Shown here: in pieces, positions 23,244-32,761 of the stretch
Numbering within the stretch: position 1 is the first letter of the stretch
Layout of the letters: every line of letters begins with the position of its first letter
Source: Agrococcus carbonis
Lineage (GTDB): Bacteria > Actinomycetota > Actinomycetes > Actinomycetales > Microbacteriaceae
Length of the DNA: 64,000 bases
Reading direction: 5' to 3'
Assembly (NCBI RefSeq): GCF_900104705.1
Contig: NZ_LT629734.1
Location: 434,001-498,000 of the forward strand
Notes under the pieces: model-generated
The model's database searches: none
Told to the model about the DNA's origin: nothing
Seen by the model: the letters and a program-made list of their open reading frames with translations, nothing else
Position numbers and translations under genes: made by a program

Positions 23244-25262
23244 GTGGCGAAGACCCAGGAACCTGCGAAGCCCGAAGCCCGCACCGGCCGGATCCCCGTG
23301 CTCGACCTGCATCCGCAGCAGCCCGGCAACCGGTTCCCGGCGAAGGCGGTGGTCGGCGACGTCGTGCCCTTCGAGGCGGTCGCGTTCCGCGAGGGCCACG
23401 ACCGGATCGGGGTGACGCTCGTGCTCGCGTCGCCCTCCGGCGTGCGCCGCCGCATCCCGATGCGGCCGCTCGAGGACGGCCTCGACCGGCACCGCGCGCT
23501 CGCGCAGGTCGACGAGCAGGGGCTGTGGCGCTGGAAGGTCGAGGCGTGGGCCGACGAGTGGGCCACGTGGCACCACAACGCCGAGATCAAGATCGCCGCC
23601 GACATCGACGCCGAGCTCATGGCGACGATGGGTGCCGAGCTGCTGCGCCGCGCGGCGAAGGCCGCGAAGGGCATGGACGCGACGATGCTCGCCGGTGCCG
23701 CAAGCGCGCTCGAGGACAGCCGCGTGCCGATCCTGCAGCGCTGGGCGTCGGTCAACGACCCCGACATCCTCGCCGCGGTCGACCGCAACCGCCCGCGCTC
23801 GCTCGTCACCGCATCCGAGACCCTGCAGCTGCGCGTCGAGCGCACGCGGGCGGCCGTCGGCGCCTGGTACGAGCTCTTCCCGCGCTCCGAGGGCGCGGTC
23901 CAGCGGCCCGACGGCTCGTGGCAGTCCGGCACCTTCGCGACCGCGGCCAAGCGCCTCCCCGCGGTCGCCGCGATGGGCTTCGACGTCGTCTACCTGCCGC
24001 CCGTGCACCCGATCGGCGAGGTCAACCGCAAGGGGCCCAACAACACGCTCACGCCGCAGCCCGGCGACCCCGGCAGCCCGTGGGCGATCGGCTCGAAGGA
24101 CGGCGGGCACGACGCGATCCACCCCGACCTCGGCACGATCGACGACTTCCGCGCGTTCGTGCGGGCGGCAGCGGATGCGGGGCTCGAGGTGGCGATGGAT
24201 CTCGCCCTGCAGTCGGCCCCCGACCACCCGTGGGTCACCGAGCACCCCGAGTGGTTCACGACGCTCCCCGACGGCTCGATCGCGTTCGCCGAGAACCCGC
24301 CGAAGAAGTACCAGGACATCTACCCGATCAACTTCGACAACGACCCCGCGGGGATCGTCGCCGAGGTGCTGCGCATCCTCGAGCTCTGGATCGGCTGCGG
24401 CGTGCAGATCTTCCGGGTCGACAACCCGCACACGAAGCCGCTGTGGTTCTGGGAGCACGTCATCGCCCGCGTCAACGCGGCGCATCCCGACGTCGTCTTC
24501 CTCGCCGAGGCGTTCACGCGGCCCGCGATGATGCAGGCGCTCGGCAAGGTCGGGTTCCAGCAGTCGTACACGTACTTCGCGTGGCGGAACACGAAGGCCG
24601 AGCTCGAGGAGTACCTGCGCGAGGTCACCGGCACGCAAGCCGCCTGGTTCAAGCCGGCGTTCTGGGTCAACACGCCCGACATCCTCACCGAGTACCTGCA
24701 GTTCGGCGGCGTGCCCGCGTTCAAGGTGCGCGCAGCGATCGCCGCGACCGCGGTGCCGACGTGGGGCATGTACGCGGGCTACGAGCTCATCGAGGACGTC
24801 GCGCGGCCCGGCGCCGAAGAGGCGATCGACAACGAGAAGTACGAGTACAAGCCGCGCGACTGGGAGCGCGCCGAGCGCAACGGCTCGTCGATCGCCCCGT
24901 ACATCACGCGGCTCAACGAGATCCGCGCCGCGCACCCGGCGATCCGGCAGCTGTGGGCGCTCGACGTGCACTGGAGCGACGACGACGCGATCCTCGTCTA
25001 CTCGAAGCACGTCGACGGGGCCTTCACGGAGTCGGGCGAGCCCGACACGATCATCGTCGTCGCGAACGTCGACCCGCACTCCGCCCGCCAGACGACCGTG
25101 CACCTCGACCTCACGAAGCTCGGCATGCGCCCGGGCGAGTCGTTCGAGGCGCACGACCTGATCACGGGCGAGCGCTGGCACTGGAGCGACCACAACTTCG
25201 TGCGCCTCGACGCCTTCGTGGAGCCGGCGCACGTCATCCACGTGCGACGATCGGGGGCATGA
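23244..25262 (+). CDS. glgE: Alpha-1,4-glucan:maltose-1-phosphate maltosyltransferase
   Basis: 672 residues. It extends linear alpha-1,4-glucan with maltosyl units from maltose-1-phosphate. An N-terminal beta-sandwich and helical insert ([17 protein letters not shown]) precede the GH13_3 barrel. Seen: [20 protein letters not shown], the nucleophile Asp in [15 protein letters not shown] (near residue 392), the acid/base Glu in FLAEAFTRP (near 421), and [12 protein letters not shown]. These match GlgE of mycobacteria and streptomycetes. glgB follows with a 4-nt overlap (ATGA). TreS and Pep2, which make maltose-1-phosphate, are not in the window. Confidence 0.95.
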   Translation: MAKTQEPAKPEARTGRIPVLDLHPQQPGNRFPAKAVVGDVVPFEAVAFREGHDRIGVTLVLASPSGVRRRIPMRPLEDGLDRHRALAQVDEQGLWRWKVEAWADEWATWHHNAEIKIAADIDAELMATMGAELLRRAAKAAKGMDATMLAGAASALEDSRVPILQRWASVNDPDILAAVDRNRPRSLVTASETLQLRVERTRAAVGAWYELFPRSEGAVQRPDGSWQSGTFATAAKRLPAVAAMGFDVVYLPPVHPIGEVNRKGPNNTLTPQPGDPGSPWAIGSKDGGHDAIHPDLGTIDDFRAFVRAAADAGLEVAMDLALQSAPDHPWVTEHPEWFTTLPDGSIAFAENPPKKYQDIYPINFDNDPAGIVAEVLRILELWIGCGVQIFRVDNPHTKPLWFWEHVIARVNAAHPDVVFLAEAFTRPAMMQALGKVGFQQSYTYFAWRNTKAELEEYLREVTGTQAAWFKPAFWVNTPDILTEYLQFGGVPAFKVRAAIAATAVPTWGMYAGYELIEDVARPGAEEAIDNEKYEYKPRDWERAERNGSSIAPYITRLNEIRAAHPAIRQLWALDVHWSDDDAILVYSKHVDGAFTESGEPDTIIVVANVDPHSARQTTVHLDLTKLGMRPGESFEAHDLITGERWHWSDHNFVRLDAFVEPAHVIHVRRSGA

Positions 25263-27436
25263 TGCTCGAGCGTTCGACCATCCAGCGACTCGCGGAGGGC
25301 GCGCACCCCGCGCCCCACGACCTGCTCGGGGCGCACCCCGAGCCCGGCGCGACCGGCGGCGCCTCGCACGTCGTGCGGGCCGTGCGCCACCTCGCCGAGG
25401 AGGTCGCGGTGCTGCCCGACGCCGCTGGCGCCGCCGAGGAGCCCATCGCGATGGAGCATCTCGGCGACGGCCTGTGGCAGGCGAGCGTGCCCGGACCCAT
25501 CCGCCCCTACCGCCTGCGCACGCGGTACGCCGACGGCGCGACGTGGGAGGCGGAGGACCCCTACCGCTTCACCCCCACCCTCGGCGAGCTCGACCTGCAC
25601 CTGTGGCGCGAGGGCCGCCACGAGGAGGTCTGGCGCGTGCTCGGCTCGCGGATGCGCGAGCACGAGGGCGTCGCGGGCGTCTCGTTCGCGGTGTGGGCGC
25701 CGAACGCGCACGCGGTGCGGATCATCGCCGACTTCAACGGCTGGGTCGGCCGCACCCACCCGATGCGCTCGATGGGCATCTCGGGCGTGTGGGAGCTCTT
25801 CGTGCCGGGCGACCTCGAGCACAGCGCCTACAAGTACGAGATCCTCACCGACCACGGCTGGGTCACGCGCGCCGACCCGATGGCGCGCTACACCGAGGTG
25901 CCGCCCGCGACCGCGTCGAAGGTCGGCACGAGCCGCTTCGCGTGGAGCGACGACGACTGGATGCGGTCCCGGGCCGCCCGGGACCCCCACAACTCCCCCA
26001 TGTCGGTCTACGAGCTGCACTTCGGCTCGTGGCGGCCGGGGCTCGGCTACCGCGAGATGGCCGACGCGCTCATCGAGCACCTCGAGGAGACCGGCTTCAC
26101 GCACGTCGAGTTCATGCCGCTCGCCGAGCATCCGTTCGGCGGCTCGTGGGGCTACCAGGTGACGGGCTACTACGCCCCGACGAGCCGCTTCGGTCACCCC
26201 GACGACCTGCGCTACCTCATCGACCGGCTCCACCGCGCCGGCTACGGGGTGCTCATGGACTGGGTGCCGGGCCACTTCCCGAAGGACGAGTGGGCGCTCG
26301 CGCGCTTCGACGGCCGTGCGCTCTACGAGCACCCCGATCCCCGCCGCGGCGACCAGCCGGACTGGGGCACGCACGTGTTCGACTTCGGTCGGCCCGAGGT
26401 CAAGAACTTCCTCGTCGCGAACGCCGTCTACTGGCTCGAGGAGTTCCACATCGACGGCCTGCGCGTCGACGCGGTCGCCTCGATGCTCTACCTCGACTAC
26501 TCCCGCAAGGACGGCGAGTGGCTCCCGAACGTGCACGGCGGCCGCGAGCACCTCGAGGCGATCGCGCTGCTGCAGGAGGTCAACGCGACGGTCTACCGGC
26601 GCGTGCCCGGCATCGTCATGATCGCCGAGGAGTCGACGTCGTGGCCCGGCGTGACCAAGCCGACCGACGCATCCGGCCTCGGCTTCGGGCTCAAGTGGAA
26701 CATGGGCTGGATGCACGACACGCTGCAGTACATGGCGGTCGACCCGATGTACCGCTCGCACCACCACCACGACATCACGTTCTCGTTCCTCTACGCGTTC
26801 TCGGAGCAGTTCATGCTGCCGATCAGCCACGACGAGGTCGTGCACGGCAAGGGCTCGCTGCTCGGCAAGATGCCGGGCGACCAGTGGCAGAAGCTCGCCT
26901 CGGTGCGCGCCTACCTGACCTTCATGTGGGGGCACCCGGGCAAGCAGCTGCTCTTCATGGGGCAGGAGTTCGGGCAGCCGAGCGAGTGGAGCGAGGCGCG
27001 CGGGCTCGACTGGTGGATCCTCGACCAGCCGGTGCACCGCGGGCTCATGGGGCTCGTGTCGCAGCTCAACCGCATCTACCGCGAGACGCCGGCCCTGTGG
27101 CTGCGCGACAACGAGCCGGGCGGCTTCGAGTGGATCGACGGCGGCAACTCCGCCGACAACCTGCTCGCGTTCCTGCGCTGGGGCGCCGATGGCGATCCCG
27201 TCGCCGTGGTCGTGAACTTCTCGGGCCGGCCCGTCGAGGGCTACCGGCTCGGGCTGCCGAGCGCGGGCGCGTGGCAGGAGGTGCTGAACTCGGATGCGGT
27301 GGAGTTCGGCGGATCCGGCGTCGGCAACCTCGGCACGGTGCACGCGGTCGACGAGCCCTGGGGCGGTCGCCCGGCGTCGGCCACGATCACGGTGCCGCCG
27401 CTCGCGGGCCTGCTGCTGCGCCCCGCCTCGCCGTAG
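25259..27436 (+). CDS. glgB: 1,4-alpha-glucan branching enzyme
   Basis: 725 residues. It introduces alpha-1,6 branches into the GlgE or GlgA product. Two N-terminal beta domains (residues about 1-210) with [16 protein letters not shown] and [20 protein letters not shown] precede the GH13_9 barrel. Seen: [26 protein letters not shown], nucleophile [10 protein letters not shown] (Asp near residue 405), acid/base IAEESTSWP (Glu near 457), and [12 protein letters not shown] (Asp near 525). The start is the ATG at 25259 that overlaps the glgE stop; the next codon is also ATG. The stop TAG supplies the first base of repeat locus C. Confidence 0.97.
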   Translation: MMLERSTIQRLAEGAHPAPHDLLGAHPEPGATGGASHVVRAVRHLAEEVAVLPDAAGAAEEPIAMEHLGDGLWQASVPGPIRPYRLRTRYADGATWEAEDPYRFTPTLGELDLHLWREGRHEEVWRVLGSRMREHEGVAGVSFAVWAPNAHAVRIIADFNGWVGRTHPMRSMGISGVWELFVPGDLEHSAYKYEILTDHGWVTRADPMARYTEVPPATASKVGTSRFAWSDDDWMRSRAARDPHNSPMSVYELHFGSWRPGLGYREMADALIEHLEETGFTHVEFMPLAEHPFGGSWGYQVTGYYAPTSRFGHPDDLRYLIDRLHRAGYGVLMDWVPGHFPKDEWALARFDGRALYEHPDPRRGDQPDWGTHVFDFGRPEVKNFLVANAVYWLEEFHIDGLRVDAVASMLYLDYSRKDGEWLPNVHGGREHLEAIALLQEVNATVYRRVPGIVMIAEESTSWPGVTKPTDASGLGFGLKWNMGWMHDTLQYMAVDPMYRSHHHHDITFSFLYAFSEQFMLPISHDEVVHGKGSLLGKMPGDQWQKLASVRAYLTFMWGHPGKQLLFMGQEFGQPSEWSEARGLDWWILDQPVHRGLMGLVSQLNRIYRETPALWLRDNEPGGFEWIDGGNSADNLLAFLRWGADGDPVAVVVNFSGRPVEGYRLGLPSAGAWQEVLNSDAVEFGGSGVGNLGTVHAVDEPWGGRPASATITVPPLAGLLLRPASP

Positions 27437-27659
27437 GTCGAGGAGCGCGCGCCGCAGGCGCACGCGTCACGAGACCGGAGCCCGCGAGGCCCGCAGGTCG
27501 AGGAGCGCGCCGGCGCAGTCGGCACGCGTCACGAGACCGCAGCCCGCGCACCCGCAGGTCGAGGAGCGCGCGCCGCAGGCGCACGCGTCACGAGACCGCA
27601 GCCCGCGAGGCCCGCAGGTCGAGGAGCGCGCCGGCGCAGCCGGCACGCGTCACGAGACC
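27436..27659. repeat. Four tandem hairpin repeats, alternating A-B-A-B (locus C)
   Basis: Units at 27436-27476, 27496-27538, 27557-27597 and 27617-27659, with a 60-61 bp period. They read in the opposite sense to loci A and D (GGTCGAGGAGCGCG...ACGCGTCACGAGACC). Units 1 and 3 have the inner stem GCGCC-GCA-GGCGC. Units 2 and 4 have GCCGGC-GCA-G(C/T)CGGC. The block lies between the convergent glgB and thioredoxin/TPR genes. Confidence 0.9.
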
Positions 27660-27679
27660 GCAGCCCGCGATCTCCACGC

Positions 27680-28627
27680 TCAATACAGCAGCGTCGTCAG
27701 CCGCTTCCGCGCCGCGTTCACCCGCGGGTCGTCGAGCCCCACGATCTCGAACAGGTCGAGGAGCCGCAGCCGCACGTCCTGCTTCTCGTCACCGCTGAGC
27801 GTGCCCAGCAGCTCGAGCATCCGCCCGAAGGCGTCCTCGACGTGGCCGCCGGAGAGGTCGAGGTCGGCGACGAGCATCTGCGCCTCGACGTCGCTCGGCG
27901 ACGACGCGGCGGCCGAGCGGATCTCCTCCGCAGCCTTGCCCTGCAGCCGGGAGAGCAGCCGCACCTGCGCGAGGCCCGCGATCGCGTCGGCGTCGCGCGG
28001 GTTCTGCGCGATCGACTTCTCGAACGCGGCGATCGCGGCGTCGAGGTCGCCGGCGTCGATCGCGTCGTACGCCTCCTGGTGCAGCGGCGGCACGGGCTCG
28101 GGCGCGGGCTCGGCCGGCTGCTCGCCGTCGCCCACCGGCACGGTGCCCGTGATGCCCTGCTGCGCCGCGAACTCGAGCACCTGCGCGAGCACGTCCTGCA
28201 GCTGGTCCTCGGGGAGCGCGCCGCTGAACAGCGGCGCGGGGCGGCCTCCGATCACGGCCGCGACCGTCGGCACCGACTGCGCCTGGAACGCCTGCACGAT
28301 CTGCGGGCTGCGGTCGGCGTCCGCCTTCGCGAGCACGAGCCTGCCGCGCTGCGCCGTCACGAGCCGCTCGAGCACCGGCGCGAGCTGCGCGCTCGGCTCG
28401 CTCCAGCTCGCGACGATCGCGAGGATGACCGGCACGCGGTCGGAGAGCTCGACGAGCGACGCCATGTCGGCGTCGGTGATGTCGATCACGACGCCGGGAG
28501 CGGCACCGCCGGTGGCCGAGCCGCCCGCGGCCTGCTGCGGTGCCTGCGCCTGCTGGTGCCGCGCCGCGAGCGCCGACAGGTCGACGGCTCCGGCGATCGA
28601 TGCGGGCATGGACTCCTGCGTCATCAT
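27680..28627 (-). CDS. Thioredoxin-fold/TPR protein (CnoX/YbbN-like), no active-site cysteines
   Basis: 315 residues. A low-complexity N-terminus (QQAQAPQQAAGGSATGG) is followed by a thioredoxin fold in which the usual WCxxC is SWSEPS, so no disulfide chemistry is possible. The cis-Pro loop is SVPTVAAV. The C-terminal half holds TPR-like helices (AYDAIDAGDLDAAIAAFEKS and AQMLVADLDLSGGHVEDAF). This layout matches CnoX/YbbN holdase proteins, which assist chaperonin or protect unfolded proteins; that role is inferred. Its ATG overlaps the stop of the upstream membrane protein gene (ATGA). Confidence 0.85.
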   Translation of the reverse strand: MMTQESMPASIAGAVDLSALAARHQQAQAPQQAAGGSATGGAAPGVVIDITDADMASLVELSDRVPVILAIVASWSEPSAQLAPVLERLVTAQRGRLVLAKADADRSPQIVQAFQAQSVPTVAAVIGGRPAPLFSGALPEDQLQDVLAQVLEFAAQQGITGTVPVGDGEQPAEPAPEPVPPLHQEAYDAIDAGDLDAAIAAFEKSIAQNPRDADAIAGLAQVRLLSRLQGKAAEEIRSAAASSPSDVEAQMLVADLDLSGGHVEDAFGRMLELLGTLSGDEKQDVRLRLLDLFEIVGLDDPRVNAARKRLTTLLY

Positions 28628-30531
28628 CCGACCTCTCTCGCGTCCAGGAGCGACTGTGCGAACCCGACGACCTGGATCTGCGCGCCCTCGGGCGCATCGG
28701 CCGGCGGCACCGCGAACAGCACCTGGATCTGGTACGTCTGCTCGATGCCGCGCGTCGACGATTCGACGCCGGCGAGGATCGCCGGGCCCGCCTGGGCCTC
28801 GACCTCGACGCCCTCCTCGGCCGGGGTCGTGCGCTGCGTCTCGGTGAACGAGGTCGCCAGCAGCGCGCCCCCCTCGTTCGTCACGAGCATGAGCGGTGCC
28901 TGCTCGTCCTCATCCGCGAACCACTCGAGGTCGGTGAGCTCGTACTCGGGCTTCGCCCGCTGCTCGTCCTTCCAGGCCTTGCCGATCTGCTCCCGCAGGG
29001 CATCGCCCTCCTCCTGGAACCAGGAGGCGTACTCGGAGTCCTCGCCGTTGATGAGCACGTCGGCGTACGCCATCGTCACCTCGTCCGGGCGGCGCTGGAG
29101 CAGCGGGGTGTCGCCCGGCAGGCTCGCGGCACCGATCGTGGGGCTCGCGACCGCCGGCACCTGCACGCCGGAGGCGAGGGTCGCCTGGTAGACGAGGCGG
29201 TAGGGCTCTCGGGCGTCGGTCTGGCGGAAGACGAGCGTCGACTGGGCGCGCGCGGAGTCCTCCCACGCGACGACGGCCATGACGGTGCGCGGCCAGGTCT
29301 CGGTCTGCTGCGGCAGCAGGAGCTGCACCTCGCCGTCGGGTATCCCGAGCAGCGGCTCGATCTCGTCGCTCTCGCCGCGCACCTCGTAGTTCGTCCTGCG
29401 CGCGTCGAGCACCGGGCCGGCGGTGCGGCGCTCGGCGAGCCCGAGGTCGCGGTCGGCGTCGGCCTGGGCGACCACCTCGCGCGTGTCCTCGAGCACGCGG
29501 GAGAACTGCTGCTCGGTGAGCGCGACGGGCGGCAGCGTCTCCTCGATGCTCGTCGGCGTCGGCACGGTCTCGGTCGCGCTCGGCTCGCCGCCGGGCCAGT
29601 ACTGCGGCCCGCAGCCGGTCAGCGCGATCGCGGCGAGCGCGGGCAGCGCGACGATGCCGAGGCGGCGCCGAGCGGGGGATGCTGCGCGCGGCGCGCGCCC
29701 CTCGCCGCGCTCGGGCGCGCCCTCGGCGGGCGGCTCCTGCGCGGGCGCCGCTTCGTCGACCGGCGCGTCCGCGCTCCGGTCGGTCGGCGCGTCCGCGCTC
29801 CGGTCGGTCGGCTCGATCGCGGGGTCGCTCGGCCGCACGGCGCGCTCGGGGAGCGGCAGCCCCGCGCGCGCGTCGCGCGCGAGCGCTCGGCGCTCGGCGC
29901 GGCTCAGCTCTCGGTGCGAGCGCCGCTGCGGCCCGCGGCTGCGCCGGTGACGCCGGAGCGCCAGCAGGAAGAGCACGAGCGCGAGCGCGAGGAACACGAG
30001 CCCGGCGGTGATGAGCGGCCCGAAGAGCGGCGTCTTCGCGTCGAACGGCCACTCGACGCGCACGTCCGCCGGCGCCGCGGCGCCCGGCTCGCCCTGGATG
30101 GCCATCGAGAAGCCGACCGGCAGGTCGATCGCGAACTGCACGCGGCCGTCGCCCTCGTGCTCCTCGATCCACATGTCGCTGCCGAGCAGCGACGGGAGCG
30201 GGTCGTCGGCCCCCGACACCTCGTCGAGCGTGAGGGCATCCGCCTCGCCGAGCTGCGCGACCGCGTGCTCCGCGTCGCCGACCCATCCGAGCACGTCGTG
30301 GTCACGGCCGACGACCGCCGTGACGGGGCCGTCGTCGGTGATCGTCACGGTCTGGCGGCCGTCATGCTGATCCATGGTCTCGCCGCTGATGACGATCAGC
30401 TGCGCGTCGGTCGACTGCTCGAGCTGCGAGACGATGGTCTCGGGAGGCGCCCAGAAGGTGCGCTGGCCGATGCCGAGGCCGAGCAGGACGAGCGAGATCA
30501 CGAGGCTCACAGCCGCGAGGATGTATCGCAC
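28624..30531 (-). CDS. Large membrane protein with an internal lipobox-like segment
   Basis: 635 residues. It starts with a signal-anchor (YILAAVSLVISLVLLGLGIG), an extracytoplasmic region of about 150 residues and a second membrane helix (ITAGLVFLALALVLFLLAL). A basic and Pro/Ala/Asp-rich linker follows, with a repeated TDRSADAP. Then comes LGIVALPALAAIALTGCG near residue 280, which looks like a lipoprotein signal with lipobox LTGC, and a Pro/Thr-rich stalk and folded C-terminal domain (residues about 310-635). This could be a fusion of a two-helix membrane protein with a lipoprotein. It is co-translated with the thioredoxin/TPR gene. I do not recognise the function. Confidence 0.75.
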   Translation of the reverse strand: MRYILAAVSLVISLVLLGLGIGQRTFWAPPETIVSQLEQSTDAQLIVISGETMDQHDGRQTVTITDDGPVTAVVGRDHDVLGWVGDAEHAVAQLGEADALTLDEVSGADDPLPSLLGSDMWIEEHEGDGRVQFAIDLPVGFSMAIQGEPGAAAPADVRVEWPFDAKTPLFGPLITAGLVFLALALVLFLLALRRHRRSRGPQRRSHRELSRAERRALARDARAGLPLPERAVRPSDPAIEPTDRSADAPTDRSADAPVDEAAPAQEPPAEGAPERGEGRAPRAASPARRRLGIVALPALAAIALTGCGPQYWPGGEPSATETVPTPTSIEETLPPVALTEQQFSRVLEDTREVVAQADADRDLGLAERRTAGPVLDARRTNYEVRGESDEIEPLLGIPDGEVQLLLPQQTETWPRTVMAVVAWEDSARAQSTLVFRQTDAREPYRLVYQATLASGVQVPAVASPTIGAASLPGDTPLLQRRPDEVTMAYADVLINGEDSEYASWFQEEGDALREQIGKAWKDEQRAKPEYELTDLEWFADEDEQAPLMLVTNEGGALLATSFTETQRTTPAEEGVEVEAQAGPAILAGVESSTRGIEQTYQIQVLFAVPPADAPEGAQIQVVGFAQSLLDAREVG

Positions 30532-30706
30532 GAGTCAGAGGTCCTTTCACCATCGCCGGGGAGGATGGCGGGCCGTCGATCGGGAACCGCGTCCGGCAGG
30601 CAAGCCTCCAGGGTACCGGAGTGGCGGCCTCGAGCGCCAACCCCCTGCCGCGCGACGGACCGCGCGCCTCGGCTGGCGCGCCGGGAGCCGCCCCTAGGAT
30701 GCGGAT

Positions 30707-31774
30707 GTGACGATCAGGAACGGCTTCCTCCTCGGGCTCCTCGGCGGCCTCGGCGTGCTGCTGGCGATCGCGATCGGCACCGCGGTGCAGCAGATCAGCA
30801 CCGTGCTCGTGTGGGCGTTCGCCGGCATCTTCCTCGCGCTCGGCGTCGAGCCCGTGATCCAGTTCCTCATCCGTCGCCGGGTGCCGCGCTGGGGCGCCGT
30901 GCTCATCGTCTTCGCCGTCATCCTCGCGGTGCTGGTGGGAGCCGCGTGGCTCATCGTGCCCACGATCGCCGCGCAGTTCGGCCTCCTCGTGCAGTCGATC
31001 GTCGAGGAGATCGAGGGCGGCGCGTTCGAGGGCTTCCTCGCGTGGGTGCGCTCGACGTTCCCGGGGTTCGACATCGATCTCGCCCTCACGCAGCTCGAGG
31101 ACGCGCTCACCGACTTCAACACGTGGTCGACCGTGCCGCCGTTCGTCGCCGACCTCGCCGCCGCGGTCGTCGCGGCGGTCGGACAGGTCGCCTTCACGAT
31201 CGGCGGCCTGCTCATCGTGGTCGTGCTGATGCTGTACTTCACGGGCTCGCTGCCCGCGCTGAAGTCCGGCATGTACCGCCTCGTGCCGGCGTCGTCGCGG
31301 CCGAAGTTCATCGAGATCGCCGAGCAGATCATGCGCTCGGTCGGCCGCTTCGTGCTCGGGCAGGGCGCGCTCGGGCTGCTCAACGGCGTGCTGTCGTTCA
31401 TCATGCTCTCGGTCGTCGGCTCGGAGCTCGCGGTCGTCTACGCCTTCATCGCCCTCATCGCCTCGACGATCCCCCTCATCGGCACGATCTCGGCCTCGGT
31501 GCTCATCTCGCTGCTCGTGCTGCTGCTCGACGGCCCGCAGACGGCGCTCCCGGTGGCGATCTACTACCTCGTCTACATGCAGCTCGAGGCCTACGTCATC
31601 AGCCCGCAGATCATGAACCGCGCGGTCAAGGTGCCGGGGGTGGTCGTCGTGCTCTCCGCGCTCATCGGCGGCACCCTGCTCGGCATCCTCGGTGCGCTCG
31701 TGGCGATCCCGGTCGCCGCGGCCATCCAGCTGATCCTCAAGGAGGTCATCATCCCGAGGCAGGACGCGAAGTAG
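30707..31774 (+). CDS. AI-2E family transporter (permease)
   Basis: 355 residues with about eight membrane helices, including IFLALGVEPVIQFLIRR, VLIVFAVILAVLVGAAWLIV, FTIGGLLIVVVLMLYF and AIPVAAAIQLILKEVI. The family-typical GVLSFIMLSVVGSELAVVYA and IPLIGTISASVLISLLVLL stretches are present. Members export or exchange small molecules or ions; the AI-2 function is not general. The GTG start is placed 6 nt behind TAGGAT (30695-30700). The preceding 175 bp (30532-30706) separates it from the divergent large membrane protein and shows no other gene. Confidence 0.9.
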   Translation: MTIRNGFLLGLLGGLGVLLAIAIGTAVQQISTVLVWAFAGIFLALGVEPVIQFLIRRRVPRWGAVLIVFAVILAVLVGAAWLIVPTIAAQFGLLVQSIVEEIEGGAFEGFLAWVRSTFPGFDIDLALTQLEDALTDFNTWSTVPPFVADLAAAVVAAVGQVAFTIGGLLIVVVLMLYFTGSLPALKSGMYRLVPASSRPKFIEIAEQIMRSVGRFVLGQGALGLLNGVLSFIMLSVVGSELAVVYAFIALIASTIPLIGTISASVLISLLVLLLDGPQTALPVAIYYLVYMQLEAYVISPQIMNRAVKVPGVVVVLSALIGGTLLGILGALVAIPVAAAIQLILKEVIIPRQDAK

Positions 31775-31786
31775 CGCCCACGGCGG

Positions 31787-32071
31787 TCAGCTCGCGCGCC
31801 AGCAGCCCGAGTGCCAGTGGCGCCGCTGCTCGACGGCGCGGTCGCCGAAGATGGAGTCCGCGGGCCAGACGACCACGTGGGCCGTGCCCTGCGCGACCGT
31901 GCCGCCGCATCCGGGGCACGTGTAGTCCTTCACGGCGTTGCCCGACGACATCGGCTGGACGTGCCACTCCCCCGCGCGACGGCGCTCGATGCGCGCGGCG
32001 CCGAGCATGAGACGGTCGACGTCGAGCGGCACGTAGGGCTGCGCGCGACGCTTCGGCCGCCGCGACGGCAT
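31787..32071 (-). CDS. Small zinc-ribbon-like protein (often named ATP/GTP-binding)
   Basis: 94 residues. A basic N-terminus (PSRRPKRRAQ) is followed by WHVQPMSSGNAVKDYTCPGCGG and a C-terminal RRHWHSGCW. The CPGCG pair with the distal H/C pair could hold one zinc ion. The family is widely conserved in actinobacteria under a non-informative name; I see no P-loop. The ATG at 32071 overlaps the stop of the upstream secreted-protein gene by one base, which fixes the start. Confidence 0.85.
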   Translation of the reverse strand: MPSRRPKRRAQPYVPLDVDRLMLGAARIERRRAGEWHVQPMSSGNAVKDYTCPGCGGTVAQGTAHVVVWPADSIFGDRAVEQRRHWHSGCWRAS

Positions 32072-32715
32072 CAGTACCAGCCGACCTGCTGCGAGTGGCC
32101 CCAGGCGCCGCACGGCGTGCCGTAGCGGCCGGCGATGTAGCCGAGGCCCCAGGAGATCTGCGTGCGGGGGTTGGTCTGCCAGTCGGCGCCCGCGGTCGCC
32201 ATCTTCGAACCGGGCAGCGCCTGCGGGATGCCGTACGCGCCGCTCGAGCGGTTCTGCGCGTACACGTTCCAGTTCGACTCCTTCTGCCACAGGTTGTAGA
32301 GGCAGGAGTACTGGTCGTCGCCCCAGCCGCGCGCGTGCACCATCTCGCGGGCGATCGCCTGCGCGCTCCCGGGGTTGGGCGCGGCGACCGTGGGGATGGC
32401 GATCGAGGCAGCTGCCTGGCCGCCGGCGGCCGCCGGGGCCGCGACCGGCTCGGGCGTCGGGGTCGGCGTGGGCGTCGGCGTGTGCACGATGATCTGGTCG
32501 CGCACGAGCGCCGCCTGCTCACCCGTGACGGCGTCGAGCGCCTGTCCGGGGCGCTGCTCGCTCGGCAGCGACGCCGGCTCGGCCATCACCTGGCTGCCGG
32601 GGCTCGCCGCGAGGGAGACCATCACGAAGCCCGCTGCCGCGAGGAGCGACAGGCCCGAGAGCACGCCTCGCGTGCGCGTCGAGCGCGCGGATGCGGTGGC
32701 GGAGCGGGTGAACAC
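32071..32715 (-). CDS. Secreted lytic-transglycosylase-like protein
   Basis: 214 residues. An N-terminal signal segment (LSGLSLLAAAGFVMVSLAAS) is followed by a linker with a (TP)n run and Ala-rich stretch. The C-terminal domain of about 85 residues has YSCLYNLWQKESNWN, RSSGAYGIPQALPGSKM and ISWGLGYIAGRYGTPCGAW. The Glu in WQKESNW and the SGAYGIPQ turn match the lysozyme-like/APF C-terminal fold, so peptidoglycan cleavage is likely. Two cysteines could form a disulfide. The GTG at 32715 has TACTGT 8 nt upstream (32724-32729); a GTG at 32733 is an alternative. Confidence 0.85.
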   Translation of the reverse strand: MFTRSATASARSTRTRGVLSGLSLLAAAGFVMVSLAASPGSQVMAEPASLPSEQRPGQALDAVTGEQAALVRDQIIVHTPTPTPTPTPEPVAAPAAAGGQAAASIAIPTVAAPNPGSAQAIAREMVHARGWGDDQYSCLYNLWQKESNWNVYAQNRSSGAYGIPQALPGSKMATAGADWQTNPRTQISWGLGYIAGRYGTPCGAWGHSQQVGWY

Positions 32716-32761
32716 GAGGATCGACAGTATCACGGAACGGTAACGAAGCCGAGGGGCGTCG

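Noticed and set aside
31787..32290. A longer 167-codon form of the zinc-ribbon protein
   Set aside because: Its first part overlaps the secreted lysozyme-like gene in a wrong frame. The family starts at the ATG at 32071.
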